Shown here one piece after another: positions 1 through 12,463 of a stretch of 64,000 nucleotides of DNA; positions within the stretch are counted from its first letter, which is position 1, and each line of letters begins with the position of its first letter. Location of the stretch: positions 558,001-622,000 of the forward strand of contig BDSL01000020.1 in assembly GCA_003116995.1 (NCBI GenBank), read 5' to 3'. This DNA is from Yamagishiella unicocca. Lineage: Eukaryota; Chlorophyta; Chlorophyceae; Chlamydomonadales; Volvocaceae. The notes beneath the pieces were generated by a model. That model did no database searches. It was given only the letters and a program-made list of their open reading frames with translations, and was not told where the DNA came from. A program made the translations under genes and the position numbers.

Positions 1-3000
1 GCCCCCCTCCCTAGCCTCATCATTGCCACAGCCACCGCCATCACCACCGCTTACGGTGCCGGCGGCGGCGGAGCCGGCGCTGGCGGCACCACGGCCGCCC
101 CCAGCCGGGCCCTCGCCGCTGAACTCACCGACGCCGGCAGCGACAGCTGCGTGGTCGCCCACCTTCCTGGTGGCGCTCTCCCACTCCGACTGAGACGCCG
201 CCGCCGCCCCCTCACGCCGCTCCCTCGCACCGGCGCCATCTGCGGAGCCCGCAGGAGCGGCCGCAGCCCCCCCAGTCGCCCCTGGCTCGTCTCGCCAAGA
301 GGGAAGTGTCCCCAGGACCAATAACGGAGGAGAATCACCACTGGCGGCGGCGGCGGCGGCCAACGGCGCTAGCGCCGCCGCGCGAGAGGGCGTGCTGGCG
401 GCGCTCTTGGACCGGCGGCGAGGTGCGGCCGCCGCCGACCCTTGGGTCGGCACCGGGCGCGTGTTTGGATCAATCCCTAGCAGCAGCAGCAGGTCGCGCC
501 ACACCGCCACCGCCTCAGGGCTGGTCGCTAGGCCGCGGCCGTGCCGTGACTCCAGGGAGGCTAGCAGCACGTCAATGGGCGCGTTCAGTGCGCCTCTGCC
601 GGCGCGGCCGCCTGTGGCGGCGGCTGCGGCTGGATCCGCCGCTGCCGCTGCGAGCCCCGTCGGCAGCGTCTGGTCAGCAGCGGCGGAGGGACTAGCGCCG
701 TCGGCCGCAGCAGCGCCGTCGGCCGCAGCAGCGCCGTCGGCCGCGGCCGCGGCGGCGGCGGCGGTGGCGCTGCCATCAAGGCGCCGCAGCTGATCCACGG
801 AGGAAGTGGCAGTGAGGGAGGGTGCGGTCGACAGATGCGCCGAGACGGCGTCGCTGGAGGTGCCCGTGGTGCTGACGGAGATGCGGAACCGCACACTAGG
901 CGCGGACGAGGAGGCAGCTCCGGTTCCGGAGCCAACAGCGCCGGAACCAGCGGCGGCGCCGCTGGCGCCGTACACCAGCTCCAGGTCCCCGGATTCCGGG
1001 CGCCGCACCGCGCCGCCGTCGGCGCCGCCAGTCGCTGCTGCGCCGCCGGCGCCTGCCGTACGACGCTGCTGCGCCGCCGACGCCGCTGCCATCGCCGGCC
1101 AGGCCCGCGCGAACTGCGCAAAGAGGCGAACGAGGTCCGCTTGCTGCATCTGTGCGGCGGCATCCGGGCCCGCGGCCGGCTCCGCGCCGTCTGCGCCCTC
1201 CGCGCCACCCGCCCCGCGCGCCGCCGCGTCGCCACCGGGCCGGCCATGCCACCACTGGGGCCACGGGCCGCTGGCGCCCGCCGACCCGTGGGTCGCGTCC
1301 AAGTGTGCCATGAACGACGAGAAGAGGTCGATCAGGGGCTGTACCGACGCGTCCACGTCATCCGAGCCGCCGTCGCCCGCCCGCGCGTCAGGAGTGAGTG
1401 CGCCGGCGCCGCCGGGCGGCCTGCCGCCGCCGCCGCCAGCGTCGGCCGCCGGCCAGGGGCCATGGCTTGCGGCCCCGCCGGCCGGGGTCGGTGTGTTTCC
1501 TGTGGACGAGCGTTCGTACAGGCGCAACAGCTGATTCACGGAAGCCGCAATCGCGTCGGCCTGCGTCTCAAAGTAGCGGGCGTCAGGGACAACGGAGGCT
1601 TTGCCGGCGGCGGCGGCGGCGCCGCCGCCGGTGCCGTCCGCGCCGCCGCCAGCGCCGCCGCTGGAGCCTGCACCGGCGGCCGCCGCCGCCGCCGCCGCTG
1701 CGGCCGCTTCCGTCGCCGCATCCTGGAACTGCTGTCTCAGGCGCTGCACGGAGGCCAGGAGCACCTCAGCCTGCACGTCAAAGTAGCGGGCGTCTGGGAC
1801 GGCGGCGGCCGCCCCCGCCGCCGCCGCCGCGTCGCTGTCGCCGCCGCCCGAGCCGGTGCCTGGTGGGAGAGCCAGGTGCATGGCGCAAGGAGCATTCGGG
1901 GGACACACAGAAGTAAGGCACATGCGCGTACACTTCTGGATACATCGCCTATGCCTTTATGCGTTGTTCGCTGGTGGTTCGAGGACACCTACAACGCCTG
2001 CGGGCTTTCCTTGCTCCACCTGGTGGCAGCCGTATCGCAGCTCCGCACCCCCAAACCCCCGGCCGCTGCCCTCTTCGCGTGTCTCTCACGGAGGACGGCA
2101 TGCGCGGATCATGCGTTTGGCGCAGCGACTGGACCTTTCCCAACACCCCATTTGGTAACCGTGATACACCCACCTCACCCCAGCCCACCGGCGTCTATCC
2201 TTGCCGCCGCCAACACCATGCGGATCCACGCACCGCCATCACCAGCCAAAACACACACAAACACACACTGTCCCACACCCTCCCATATCTCAACACCCCC
2301 CCACGCCCTCCCGCACCGGATCCGGGCGCCCAGTGCATCCGTGAGAAGTAGTCCCGCAGCCGTTCCACTGAGATCTCCAGGGAGTCCGTCATAGAGGTGA
2401 AGGCGCTGGCGTCCGGCAGCCGCCGCTCCGCCGGCGCCTGCTCGCCGGCCCCGGGTGAGGCCTGCTGCGGCGCCGGCGTGGGCGCCCAGTCGTACTGCGC
2501 GAAGAGGACCTTAAGGTGCTCCAGGGAGGTCGACAGCTCGTCACGGCAGGCGTCGAGCGCGGAGGCGTCAGGGGCCTTGCCTGTGGAGGCGGGGGGTTGC
2601 AAGGAAAACCCGTGTACGGAAGAAAAACCGTTTAGGCTCCTGGCTCCTGTGCGCACTCCTATCCCTCCTACGGGCGTGGCTCCGCCTCATCAGACCCCGA
2701 GCCCACGCCTCATCAGACCCCGAGCCCACGCCTCATCAGACCCCGAGCCCACGCCTCATCAGACCCCGAGCCCACGCCTCATCAGACCCCGAGCCCGACC
2801 CCTCGCATCCACGGGCCTTCCTCGAAGCCCCGCCCGCTACCTCGTCGTGTTCCTTCCCTCAGGGTCAAGTGCCCAGGGGTTTCACCTTCCCACCCCCCGC
2901 CCCCCATCCCCTAACAACACCCTGGCTCGTCTCCATCAGCGGGTCTAAATCCCACACATTGCGTGCTAGCGAACCCCGCGTGTCGCTGACGTGTCGCTGC

Positions 3001-6000
3001 CACAATATTCACGTCCATCAACCACCCCGCCAGCCCGTCGCTCCTCATCGACCCGGCCGTACCTTCGCCTCCCGCGCTGAAGAGCGACACGGGCCGCAGC
3101 GGCGACGGCTCCGGAACCAGCGTGCCCCAGTGCGGCGCCAGCATCGGTGCGCCAGCCTGGGCCTCGTCGTACTGTTCCCGGATCTGGGTCAGGTTTTCAA
3201 GACCCGTGGGTCGGTCGTCCACCACGTCGCCCGCGCGCGCGTCCGGTGCGCCCCCCATGGATGCGGCGGGGGTGCCGCCGGGGAAGTACGACGGGTGGAA
3301 ACCGCCGTGTTGGTTGGCGGGGTGGTTAGGGTCGTGCGGGTCGAGGGTCCCCGGGGTGAAAGTGTAGTCCTGGGGTGCGGGCGGGGAGGAGGGTTTGTGG
3401 GAGGGGAGGGGGGAGGTAGCAGGGGATGCCGGAGAACGAGGTGTGCAACGAGAACAGGAGTTGGGATGTAGCAACGATGTTGGGGTGTTTTTACGACTCA
3501 GGCAGCAAAGTTCTCCACGCACCGTCCCCACAACAGACCACCCGCCACGCCACGTGACACGATAACAACCACCAACGGCCGGCCCCGCGTCCCCCTCACA
3601 CCCAACCACCCACCTTGAACTTGTCCACCTGCTGCTGCACGTACGACGTGGACTGCGACGGGTCGATGGCCGCTGCCGCCACCAGGGGACCCATTGGGGA
3701 CTCTGGCAGAGGAGAGGGGATGCCGGCACCAGCCAGGCGGGGGGGCCGGGATACGTGCACGTTTTAGGTCCAGAGTTTGCTACGTCAACACTTCGGGGTC
3801 CGCCGCCTGTGTCTGTCATGGCGACACATCCAGCCGCGGCTCATTGCAGCTGCCAACATCCCGCCCGGCCCTCCCAGGTCCCGCTTCAGCTGCCAGAAGC
3901 CCGCTAGCCCCCCCCCAGGTCCCGTTCCGCCACTCACCCGCTGCTGCTGCCGCCGCCGCCGCCTCCGCGACCCGCACAATGTGTAAGTTGCGGCGGGCCA
4001 GTATGTTCTGGGGCAGCGACTCCTTGTCCTCGACCTGCCAGGGGGGTGGGCCGGCGAACGAGAAGATCAGGGGACACGAGGTACAGAGCGACAGGACACG
4101 GGTGTTACGTGACAGACAAGGGGAAGCGGGACGGTCGCCAGCCCCTTCGCCCAACGTGGACGTGAGCGGTACCTTCCCACGTGTGTGCATGGCGATGAAA
4201 TTGTTTCCGATATGAAACTGTTCAGGTTAGCCCCCCCCCTCCGCAATCGGCCCCCCCCCCGGCGCCGCACACGTACGCGCTCACCAGCAGCAGCGTGATC
4301 TCGTCCCACAGGCTCTGTACGGCAGGTGAGCCGCATATGAACTCCCGGTAGGCTTTCTCGATCTCCAGCAGCCCGTTCTTGAGGGTGAAGTTCTTGGTGG
4401 CGTAGGACCGCTGCAGCTCGCCTTCCAGCCGCTGGGCGATGTGCGGTGGCGGTAGCAGTAGCGGTGGAGGTGGTGGTGGTGGTGGTGATGGCGGTGGTGG
4501 TGGCGGTGGTAGCGCGGGCCCAGCGAGGGGAGGGAGGGGACGCGTTGGTTGATCGATCCGCACGTGTGGAAACGATACTTAGCCAGCGATGCTTGGCCGC
4601 CATGCTCGTGTTTTTTTTTGTCCTGGGACCCGGGCACGCCCTGGGGTCCTGGCATCACGTAATGCCGCCGGTACCCCCCAGACCCGTGCGCTCGCCTCCT
4701 GCGCCAATGTCAGTGCCAGCTCCCCCCCTCCGCCTCTGGTGGAGGGCTCACGCACCTGCACCTTCTTCTCGAGCTCATTGACCCGCGTCTCGTTGCGCAG
4801 GATCTCCAGCTCGCCCTCCAGCTGCGGAGAGGAACGGGGCCAGGCAGGGGCGGGGTCAGGGAGCGGCGGGCGCTGGCAGGCGCGGCGCTTTGTTTTGTTG
4901 TGCGTTCTTGTGCTTTGTTGTGCTTCGTTGTGCTTCGTTGTGCTTCGTTGTGCTTTGTTGTGCTGTGTAGTGCTGCGTTGTGCTGTCTTGTGCTGTGTTG
5001 TGCTATGTAGCGACAGCACGGACGCGGAACAAGAGGCGGGAGCAGCAGAAAGCGGTTAGCCTCCGTTAATAACCTCAAGAAGTTGGGAGTTGGGTCGGCG
5101 GCCGGGACATGCCGCGGGCCAGAGTGCCGCCGCCGCGCTGTACGACTAATCCGAAGGGCGGGGGAGGCCCCGGGTAGCTAGCCGTTTGGTCGCGGCCTCC
5201 AGAGCACCGCTGTGCCAAGACCTGCCCCGCCCAGCCGGGGCTCAGCCCGGTCCTACCCGTCCGGGGTCCCTCCCGGCTGCACCCACCTTGATGATCTTTT
5301 CATTGAGCTTCTTTATAAGGGACGGTCGGTTGTCCAGCGCCTGGAAAGTGGACGGAGATGATGGGACGGACGGGAGTGAGGGAGAGTGTGCGGACAACGG
5401 CCGCCAGCTGCAACGTACGACGCATGGGTACGAACGTGGTGACGGCCAACACCAACAATTACACGGCGCCCACTCGGGCCCCCACTTAAACTCACAAGTC
5501 CTACCTGGGAGCGTGCGTGGGGGGTGGCACAGCGCTGCTGTCTTGCAGTGTGCGCAACCAACTATCCCATCATCCAACCACCTCGCATCCACCTACCCAC
5601 CCTCCCAAACCTCACACTACCAATTCAGCACCCACCAGACCACCTCACGCAACCCAGTTCCGCCAGGACTGGAGCCGCTCATGGCAGGTCGGTTGCTCCC
5701 ATTGCCTAGACCTCCCCCATGCCACGAAGAGTAACCGGTTTAGTTTTGCAATCCCCCACGCCTGACGCAGCAACTTCCTCTACGGCCACAACCGCTCCCC
5801 CACTTCTCTACTTCCCCCTCCTCCCAATACCCTCTTCAGGGCAGCACCAGCACCAGCACCACAACCACCACGATACACAGCGAGGGTGCGCCCGCATGCT
5901 ACCTGCTATGCCAAATGCAGCTGCCCCGGCCCCGGCCCACATAACCTCCAACGTGCAACCTCAAACCGTCTTATGACTGAAGTATTTTCCTCGGTATCGG

Positions 6001-6655
6001 GCCAAGCGTTACCTCTCCAGCCCCTCCCCCGGGTCCACAATACATCGGCAGCTCCTGTGCAGCTGGTCTACCCCGCCATCTCCCCTTGCCCCCGCACCTG
6101 CTCCAGCCGCCCCAGGCCCTCCACCGCCTGGATGAACAGCTGCCGCTCCAAGCACACCTGCTCCTCGGGAGGAGCATCCTTCGCGTCAAGGTGGGGGGCC
6201 ACGGTAGGGCAGGGGTCAGCGCCGGCGGGCCGGGCCGGGGGCCGGGCAGGCGTCAGCGGAGGCGTGCAGTCCCGCCCCAACTACATCGCATCTCGTCCAA
6301 GCCATGTACACGTCATGGCGTCAGTATTTCCTCGTCGCCCCGACGTGCGATCCCTACTGATCTGCTGCCCTTTCTGCCCTCATGACTACGGCCCGCTGTG
6401 GTGCCCTCACCGCTCCCCAGCCCAACCAACCCACTGCCCGAGGGAACCCAGCATGTTAGTTCTGCCCTGTGCGGCAGTGCCCGTCCCAACGCCCGGAAGC
6501 ATCTACTGAACACAAACACAAGGCCCGATATTGGTCACTGTTGGCTGACACATGGGATAAAGCCCTTGCCGTAAGCTGACAGGTGTAAGGAGATGCGGTA
6601 CCTTCACAACGTCCCGAAGCTGCTTGATGAGATCCTCTACATCCCTGCGTGACAT
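1..6655 (-). CDS. Gene A: unrecognised coiled-coil protein with repeated helical modules (3'-incomplete)
   Basis: I do not recognise this protein. Exons read on the minus strand: 6602-6655, 6098-6178, 5287-5340, 4756-4821, 4285-4431, 3938-4034, 3614-3702, 3063-3369, 2317-2580, and an open last exon from 1859 to the window edge. All phases join, giving at least 1,006 residues. The start is the ATG at 6655 (MSRRDVEDLIKQLRDVV), just after a possible acceptor, so an upstream exon cannot be excluded. Residues 1 to about 135 are charged and helical with coiled-coil character (LEGELEILRNETRV; RLEGELQRSYATKN). From about residue 300 come four helical modules of the form PDA-x(12-15)-(S/A)S(V/L)xxL. 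The rest is Ala/Gly-rich and probably disordered. The gene is divergent from the ELL gene. A cytoskeletal or scaffold role is only a guess. Exon structure is more certain than the start codon. Confidence 0.72.
2596..2636 (+). repeat. Intronic dispersed repeat, truncated copy 1
   Basis: Short copy of the dispersed family, with the blocks AAGGAAAACCCGTGTACGG and AAACCGTTTAGG. It lies in the intron of gene A just upstream of exon 2317-2580 and is antisense to that gene. Confidence 0.6.
2688..2802. repeat. 23-bp minisatellite, about 5 copies
   Basis: Tandem 23-bp unit containing CCTCATCAGACCCCGAGCCC, five nearly identical copies, inside the intron of gene A between exons 2317-2580 and 3063-3369. 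Confidence 0.9.
4885..5005. repeat. 10-bp tandem repeat (TTGTGCTTCG-like)
   Basis: About a dozen degenerate copies of a 10-bp unit TTGTGCT(T/G)(T/C)G in the gene A intron between exons 4756-4821 and 5287-5340. Confidence 0.85.
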
Positions 6656-7648
6656 GCTGATGTCGCCGGACGGTGGCGACGGAGGCAAAAAACTTCTGCC
6701 TCAGCGTACACGTCCAACGTGTCCGATGAAGCCTGCAGCTCATGCGAGATACAGAGAACGTAATTTGCGATAGTTGCAAACATGCAGGCAGGTGCCCTGC
6801 CTCTTGCGTCAGAAAAGAAGTCGACGGGACGCACTTGCGGTTTTGAATGTTTGCAGCTAGGAAGGAATGCGGACCAGCCCCAACCATGATGTAAAATGTA
6901 CTAAGTCGTGTCGGAATCTGCGAGCGTGTTTACCTCAGGGTTGAGCAGCAGCTCGTGCAGAAGCTTCCCGCCACCGTTTGCAACTCCGCTCAGCCATCTA
7001 ACCACAGATCTAAGCTGTTCCACTCTCAACAGCTGTGTGCACGTCTTCCATTGTCTGGTCGCGAAATCCCAAGAACGGACAATGTCACCTAGTCACTCTA
7101 CTAAATGGAGTCACAGGAAACGCGGATCCTCCATAATGTAAGAATGCAAGACGTTTACACAGGAATTCGATCCGGGTTTAGGGGTTTATCGAACGCAATC
7201 CCGATGTGCTGTGTGCGCATGCAGTGCACTTCGCCAACGGGACATGAAAACGCATTTGGCTAGCATAACATCAGGGAAAGATATAGATGTAGGCAACGTA
7301 TGCTATTGTGTTATATATTTTTCACTCAAAACCAGTCCTATATCATGTTGCTGGGTGCGCACATCTGCTCTGGCAAACTGCACTGATTCTCGCCGTCAGC
7401 AGCCGCTGCTTTGACAAGGAACATATTTTGTTTAATCACACTTCATGACTGCATTTCTGTAGTGAGCTGGCCTGGAGGGCGTCGACTGGCTGGGTCTGGC
7501 ACCAGCTTCGGTCTTGCTGCTTGCTTGTGAGGGTTTCGGTCGTCCTTCGCGTCAACGGGACAATTGGACAAACCGATAGTATATCTGAGCGAGAACTCAT
7601 TATGAGTTCCTGACGGTGTGCCGACGACCGCCTCGTCCAGCGGTAAAG
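6656..7648. promoter_or_regulatory. Divergent intergenic region between gene A and ELL
   Basis: About 1 kb separates two divergent start codons, so it should hold both promoters and 5' UTRs. An AT-rich patch with TTATATATTT lies at 7311-7320, about 330 bp before the ELL ATG. I can define no other element. A small upstream exon of gene A could also lie here. Confidence 0.4.
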
Positions 7649-10600
7649 ATGGACTCAAGGCCTTACTTTTTCCAAAGCGGCCACCCGCTGGGCGTTGCAG
7701 TCCAGCTGCGTCTTACACCGGAGCTCAAGCAAGCGCTGATAAATGCGCGAGGCAGCGGAGATGCCGTGTCGTTGCGGTTCCGCGAGGAGCCGCATCGTGA
7801 GGTACGCGCGTGCTGCTGTGCGGTCGCTGGCGGGAGCTGTGCAATCGCGTTGTAGTCTTGTAACATGGACCCAGCATTTGCGTTCCTGTCAATCCTGAGC
7901 GGTCCGCGGCGGTGAACGTTGGCGAAGTCCATCTTCCGAGCACTCCCCCAACTTGCAGCCTGGGACCCTCTTCCTGCATTCCCCGCAGCCAGCCCCCTTT
8001 GCTGTGTGGTAATACCTCCGGTCCCGCCACACCGCTGCGCACCCATCGGCCCGCCTTGGGCAGCTGGGTCCGAGTCCCCTTCCTGCCCACTGCGGCGATA
8101 GCTGACGCCGCCGCAGGCTCTCCGCAGCCCAGCGCAGCAGCGTACCCCTCACGAAAACGCACTCTTAAACCAATCCAAACGCTTCCGCCGGAAACCCCGT
8201 GCTCCTATCCATTCCTTACCCAAACGCTATCAGCCACTGCAACGGGGCCTCATTGTCTGTGCTACCACCGCTAGCGCCCGGCCCCACCTCGCCCGCTCCC
8301 ATACCGCTGGGGCGCTCCAGCCACCCACCTTTACATCCATCCATCAACCCACCCACCTAGACTGGATCATCACCCCCCCATAACCCGGAGCATCCACCAG
8401 CCCACAGTCCTTTGCCCCCCTAACCCCACGACACCGCCACGCCCTCCCGCTTTCTGCATCCCCGGCACCCAAATGCTCCGACCCAATTCGCTCTCCGCCC
8501 TCTCCCACGTTTTCCCAATCGGTTTCGTAGTCAGTGCTGACCCACGGGTTTTCCTCACGTACCCTCTCCCCCTGCCGCACCCAGGCCGTGCTGTCCATAG
8601 CGGGGCAGGAGTACTTTTTCAGCACGGCGCCCCAGGCGGGGCAGGTGGAGGTGCTGGAGGTGGCGCCCAAGTCCAAGGGAGCCGTCAGCGTCGCCAGCAT
8701 CAAGCAGCGCCTCACGCTGCAGGTAGTCGCGCCAAGGTGGCACATGTATATTACGTGCCTGTCCTTGCAGGCTAATGTGATTCCTGGGGTTTCTAATTTC
8801 TCAACACGTAACTCTCGTGCGTGTGCCGTGCCCCGCAGCGCGCGCTGGACACGGATGCTCGTCCTCGCGGCCTGGCTGGCAGCCTGGCGGGGGGCCTGCC
8901 GGACGACCGGAAGAAGCGCTCCGCGGTGCTGCTGGACAGCAGCCAGCGGGGGGGCGGCAGGGGAGGTAGGTCGCGACCGGGGCGGGCGGCAGGGGAGGTA
9001 GGTCGCGACCGGGGCGGGCGGCAGAGAGGTCTCAAAAGGGGGGCAGGGACAGGGGACGGCAGACGGTGGAGCGTGCGGACGGGGTATCCAGGGGAGAGGC
9101 AGCGTATGAGGGAGTCAAGTCGGACGAATTGAGGGTAAAGGGGAAGGAGGAGGCGGGAGAGGTATCGGCCGGACGGCCCTCGGGCTGGGCTGGGGTATTG
9201 GCTGCTGCGTGAGTCGGCGGGCCTTGGCGTGTGTGGTGTGGCGCGGTGTTGCACTGGTTGGAAAGATCGCGCCGGCCGGACCGATCGACCGGCCCTGTCC
9301 ACCGCAGGCATGAAGCCACGGGTCACCACCACCACCGAGGTGGTCACGCGGGCAGCACCGCAACCGCCGCCACAGCCCGCGCACGGCGCCGCGGGGGCCA
9401 GCGGGCGGCTCAATAACGGCGGCATGGCGGCTCTAGCTGGCGGGTCGATGCGGCCGACCCCCGGGTCGGCGCCCGCGGGGCCCCGGCCCGGCGTCAGCGC
9501 CGCGGATGCACGCAAACCCATGGAGCTACCCAGGCCGCGGTCGCTCCATCCCGGTGGCGGCGCACCGAAACCGCCGCCGCCCAAGGCGCGCAAGACGCCG
9601 ACGCCGCCTCCGCCGGAAACGGCCGGCCCGGGCGCCGCCACTGCCCCTGGCGGTGGCGGTGCGGCGGCGACCGTCGCTGCAGGGGCCCAGCAGGGCACGG
9701 ACGGCAGACCTGGCAGCGGCGGCGGGGGCAGCGGCAGCGGCGGTGGTGGCGGTAGCTCCCCTGTCGGCTACGGAGGTGGCGGCGGCGCAGCCGTAGGCGG
9801 CAGCGGTGGCGGCGGAGCCGCCGCCGCCGGCCCGGCTCCCGCCCTCGCCGCTCCCTCTGAGCTGCCTCGGGCGGCGGTCCTGGCGGCCCGGCGGGGTGAC
9901 CTGCCGCTGGTGCTGGCGGCGTTGCTGCGCGAGCAGCCCCTCACGGCCTCCAGCCTTCAGAGCCGCATCGACGCCACCTACCGGGCCGCGGGCGCTAAGC
10001 CCGAGGCTCGAGAGTACGTCAAGCGGGTGATCGACAACTGCTGCACCATGTCCGCCAACAGGATGCACCTCAAGTGGGTAGACGACGGGCGCGTCCTGGG
10101 GAGGTGGAGGGGGGCCCGGGTGTGGGTAAGGGGAAGGGGACGCGCGGGGCGCCTTCCCGGCGTGACGAAGGCAGCGTGAGGGAAGGACTGCGTTCCCCAT
10201 ACGGACTGGCTCGCCCGGGTCGCCCATGCCGTGACGCACGGGTCGCAGGCTCCTGAACCCGAGCGCCGCAGCGAAGCTGAAGTCGTCGGTCTGCCCGCGC
10301 CCAACTCGCCTCCTTGCCCTCCTCCCTGGCGCCCCGCCAGTCAGCCCCCACCGCACCCCATCGCACCCTCCCGCGCTGCTTCGCTCCCCCTCAGGCCCGA
10401 CGTGCTGACGCGGGAGGGCCCCCGGCTGGACGACCTGGTGTCCGGGACCAGCCCCACCGCAGGGGGTGAGTACCTTGCCGCCGCCACCTGCCCCCCTCCC
10501 CCCCTTGGCCTCGGCACATCCTCCCCACACCCGACCTGCCCGCACCCTGCAGCAAACCCCACCCAAACCGGCCCCGCTTCCTTTCCCGCGAGCTTTCGCG

Positions 10601-12463
10601 CGCAGACTGTTTCCCCATCACCACCCCTACCACCACCCCATGTTGCCTTACTCCCGCAGACACTGCCTCGGGGGCTGCTGGCTGCGCTGGCGGCGGCGGC
10701 GCCGACCGCAGCCGGGGCTCAGGTGGCCGGCAGGGGCAGGGGCAAGGAGCCGCAGTCAAGCGCATGGCCAGCTGCTCCCCTGACCCGCGACTCTCTCCCG
10801 ACCAGGACCCCAGCCCCGGCGCGGGGCATGGCGGCGCGGGGCGCAGCACTGACGACGCGACAGCCAGCGGTGCCACGGCCATGGACGACGACGAGGACGG
10901 CAGCCACCACCACAACAGCACGGGGCCGTCCCGAGGGCCCCGCCACGGGCCAGCAGGCGGAAAACGGCAGAAGATGGCGCCAAGCGGGGGAGCGGGCGGA
11001 GCAGCCGCGGGGCACCAGCGGCAGGGGCAGGGGCAGGGCTACGCGGCGGGACGCGGCGGCGGCAGCCTACAGGGGTACGACGATTTCGACGACCTGGCGG
11101 ACCTGCCTGTGGCGTCGGCGCCCGCGCGGGACAGCAGCGGCGGCCGACCCACGGGTCAGCAACACGCGGGCCGGGCCGCGGCTGCGAAGGCGAATGCGGT
11201 GAAGAGGGTAGTGGTGGCGTCGGGTGGGCCGAGAGGCCTGCCGTCGCATTCCTCAGCCCCAGCACCCACCACCGCGGCCCCGCCACCGCCGCGGCAGCAA
11301 CCACCGCAGCCGCAGGCACCGCCAACCAGGCCCCGACCGGCAGCGGCCAATGGAGCTGCCGGTGGCGGCGCAGGTGCCCTGGGCCCCACCACTGGGGCTA
11401 CGGCTGCGGCCGCAGCCCCGCCACCAGCTACGAAAGCGCCACCACGGCCAGTAGCAGCACCACCGCCATCAGCGGTGCCAGCAGCGCGCACAGGGTCTGA
11501 GGACGTTGCTTACACAGGGGGGCCCGGGGGCGTTAGCGAAAGCCAGATGGACACCGACGGGCGAGGAACCAACCCCGCCGCCGCCTCGCCAGAGTGCGAG
11601 TCGGCTCTGGATCCAGAGATCCAGGCGTACGCCGACCTGGATCCGCAGGAGGACGACAAGGACGCCGAGTGGTACCGCACGTACGTGGACTGGAAGCCCG
11701 AGCCGCATGCTGCCGTACAAACCAACGAACAGTACGAGCAGTACGAGCGTGAGTACCGCGCCAAGTTCGAGGTGTACCATCGGCTCAACCAAAAGTACAA
11801 CGAAATGGTGCGGGAGGTGGAGTCGCACCGAATGGCGGTGGACTCGGCCCGCGGCGCGGAGGAGCGGCACCGCTACGTGCGGACGCTGTGGCGGCTGGGC
11901 GCCGCGAAGTGGAAACTGCTGGAGGTAGGGCTTGCTCCCGGGCTGGCCGGTCGGAGGGGGTTGAGAGGAACCCGGGGCGGGGGTGGGGCGGGTAGGGAGG
12001 AGAGCCGTCGGCACGGGGTGTCGGCACCGTATCAGGCGGAATGGGAGGCTCCGGTTTGATTAGCCCTGGCGGGCAGTGGCTTGGATGTTGGAGGCGCGTG
12101 CGTGAGGGAGGGAGGTCACCGCGCCCATAATGCCGTCAAAGTGTGGTCGGTTCACCCTGTCCGTAGTTTCTTGGCGTGGCGATAAATTAGCACTACGTCG
12201 TGCCAGCTACGCGGCTACACGGCCAGCCGGGACCAACCCCCAACACCCCTTCTGGTTCGTTCCTTCCCTCCGTTTCCTATATCGCGTAACCGGGTCTTCT
12301 CGCCACCCCTGCTGGCCGTCCGCACTCGCCTGCCTTGCACACGCAGGTATGGAAGCGGGCCCGCTGCAACCTGCACATGGACCTGGGGGACCTGCGCACC
12401 CGAGTAGTCGAGTACGTGTCGCGGCAGGAGGCCCCGCCGCCGGCGCAGCAGCAGCACCTGTAG
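7649..12463 (+). CDS. ELL: RNA polymerase II elongation factor ELL homologue
   Basis: Seven exons: 7649-7801, 8585-8722, 8839-8965, 9308-10073, 10395-10465, 10660-11924, 12347-12463, giving 878 residues. Residues 1 to about 97 (MDSRPYFFQSGHPLGVAVQL..., IAGQEYFFSTAP) fit the ELL N-terminal domain. Residues about 323-395 (ELPRAAVLAARRGDLPLVLA...) fit the following winged-helix segment. Residues about 740-870 form the occludin/ELL C-terminal domain, with the repeated tyrosine-rich helix YEQYEREYRAKFEVYHRLN and KLLEVWKRARCNLHMD. The middle is Gly/Pro/Ala-rich linker, much longer than in animal ELL. The family stimulates Pol II elongation within super elongation or little elongation complexes in the nucleus; that role is transferred by homology. 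The start is the first ATG of an open exon; GTG codons upstream are ignored. Confidence 0.85.
8538..8560 (-). repeat. Possible fragment of the intronic dispersed repeat
   Basis: ACCCACGGGTTTTCCTCACG is the reverse complement of the 5' part of the family (GTGAGGAAAACCCGTGGGT). It lies near the 3' end of ELL intron 1, just before the acceptor at 8584. Only about 20 bp match, so chance is possible. Confidence 0.35.
8966..9027. repeat. 32-bp tandem duplication carrying a 5' splice site
   Basis: A 32-bp unit starting GTAGGTCGCGACCGGGGCGG occurs at 8966 and again at 8998, duplicating the ELL exon 3 donor. Using the second donor would add 32 nt and shift the frame, so the first is taken as functional. 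Confidence 0.75.
12271..12315 (-). repeat. Possible antisense copy of the intronic dispersed repeat
   Basis: Lies in the last ELL intron. It shares ACCGGGTCTTCTCGCCACCC with the copy at 44160-44206 in an SCC3 intron; reversed, both resemble the 5' part of the full-length copies. Confidence 0.5.

Noticed and set aside
835..2394. 519-codon plus-strand Arg/Ala-rich frame
   Set aside because: GC-rich shadow of gene A exons on the minus strand; it spans a gene A intron and lacks motifs.
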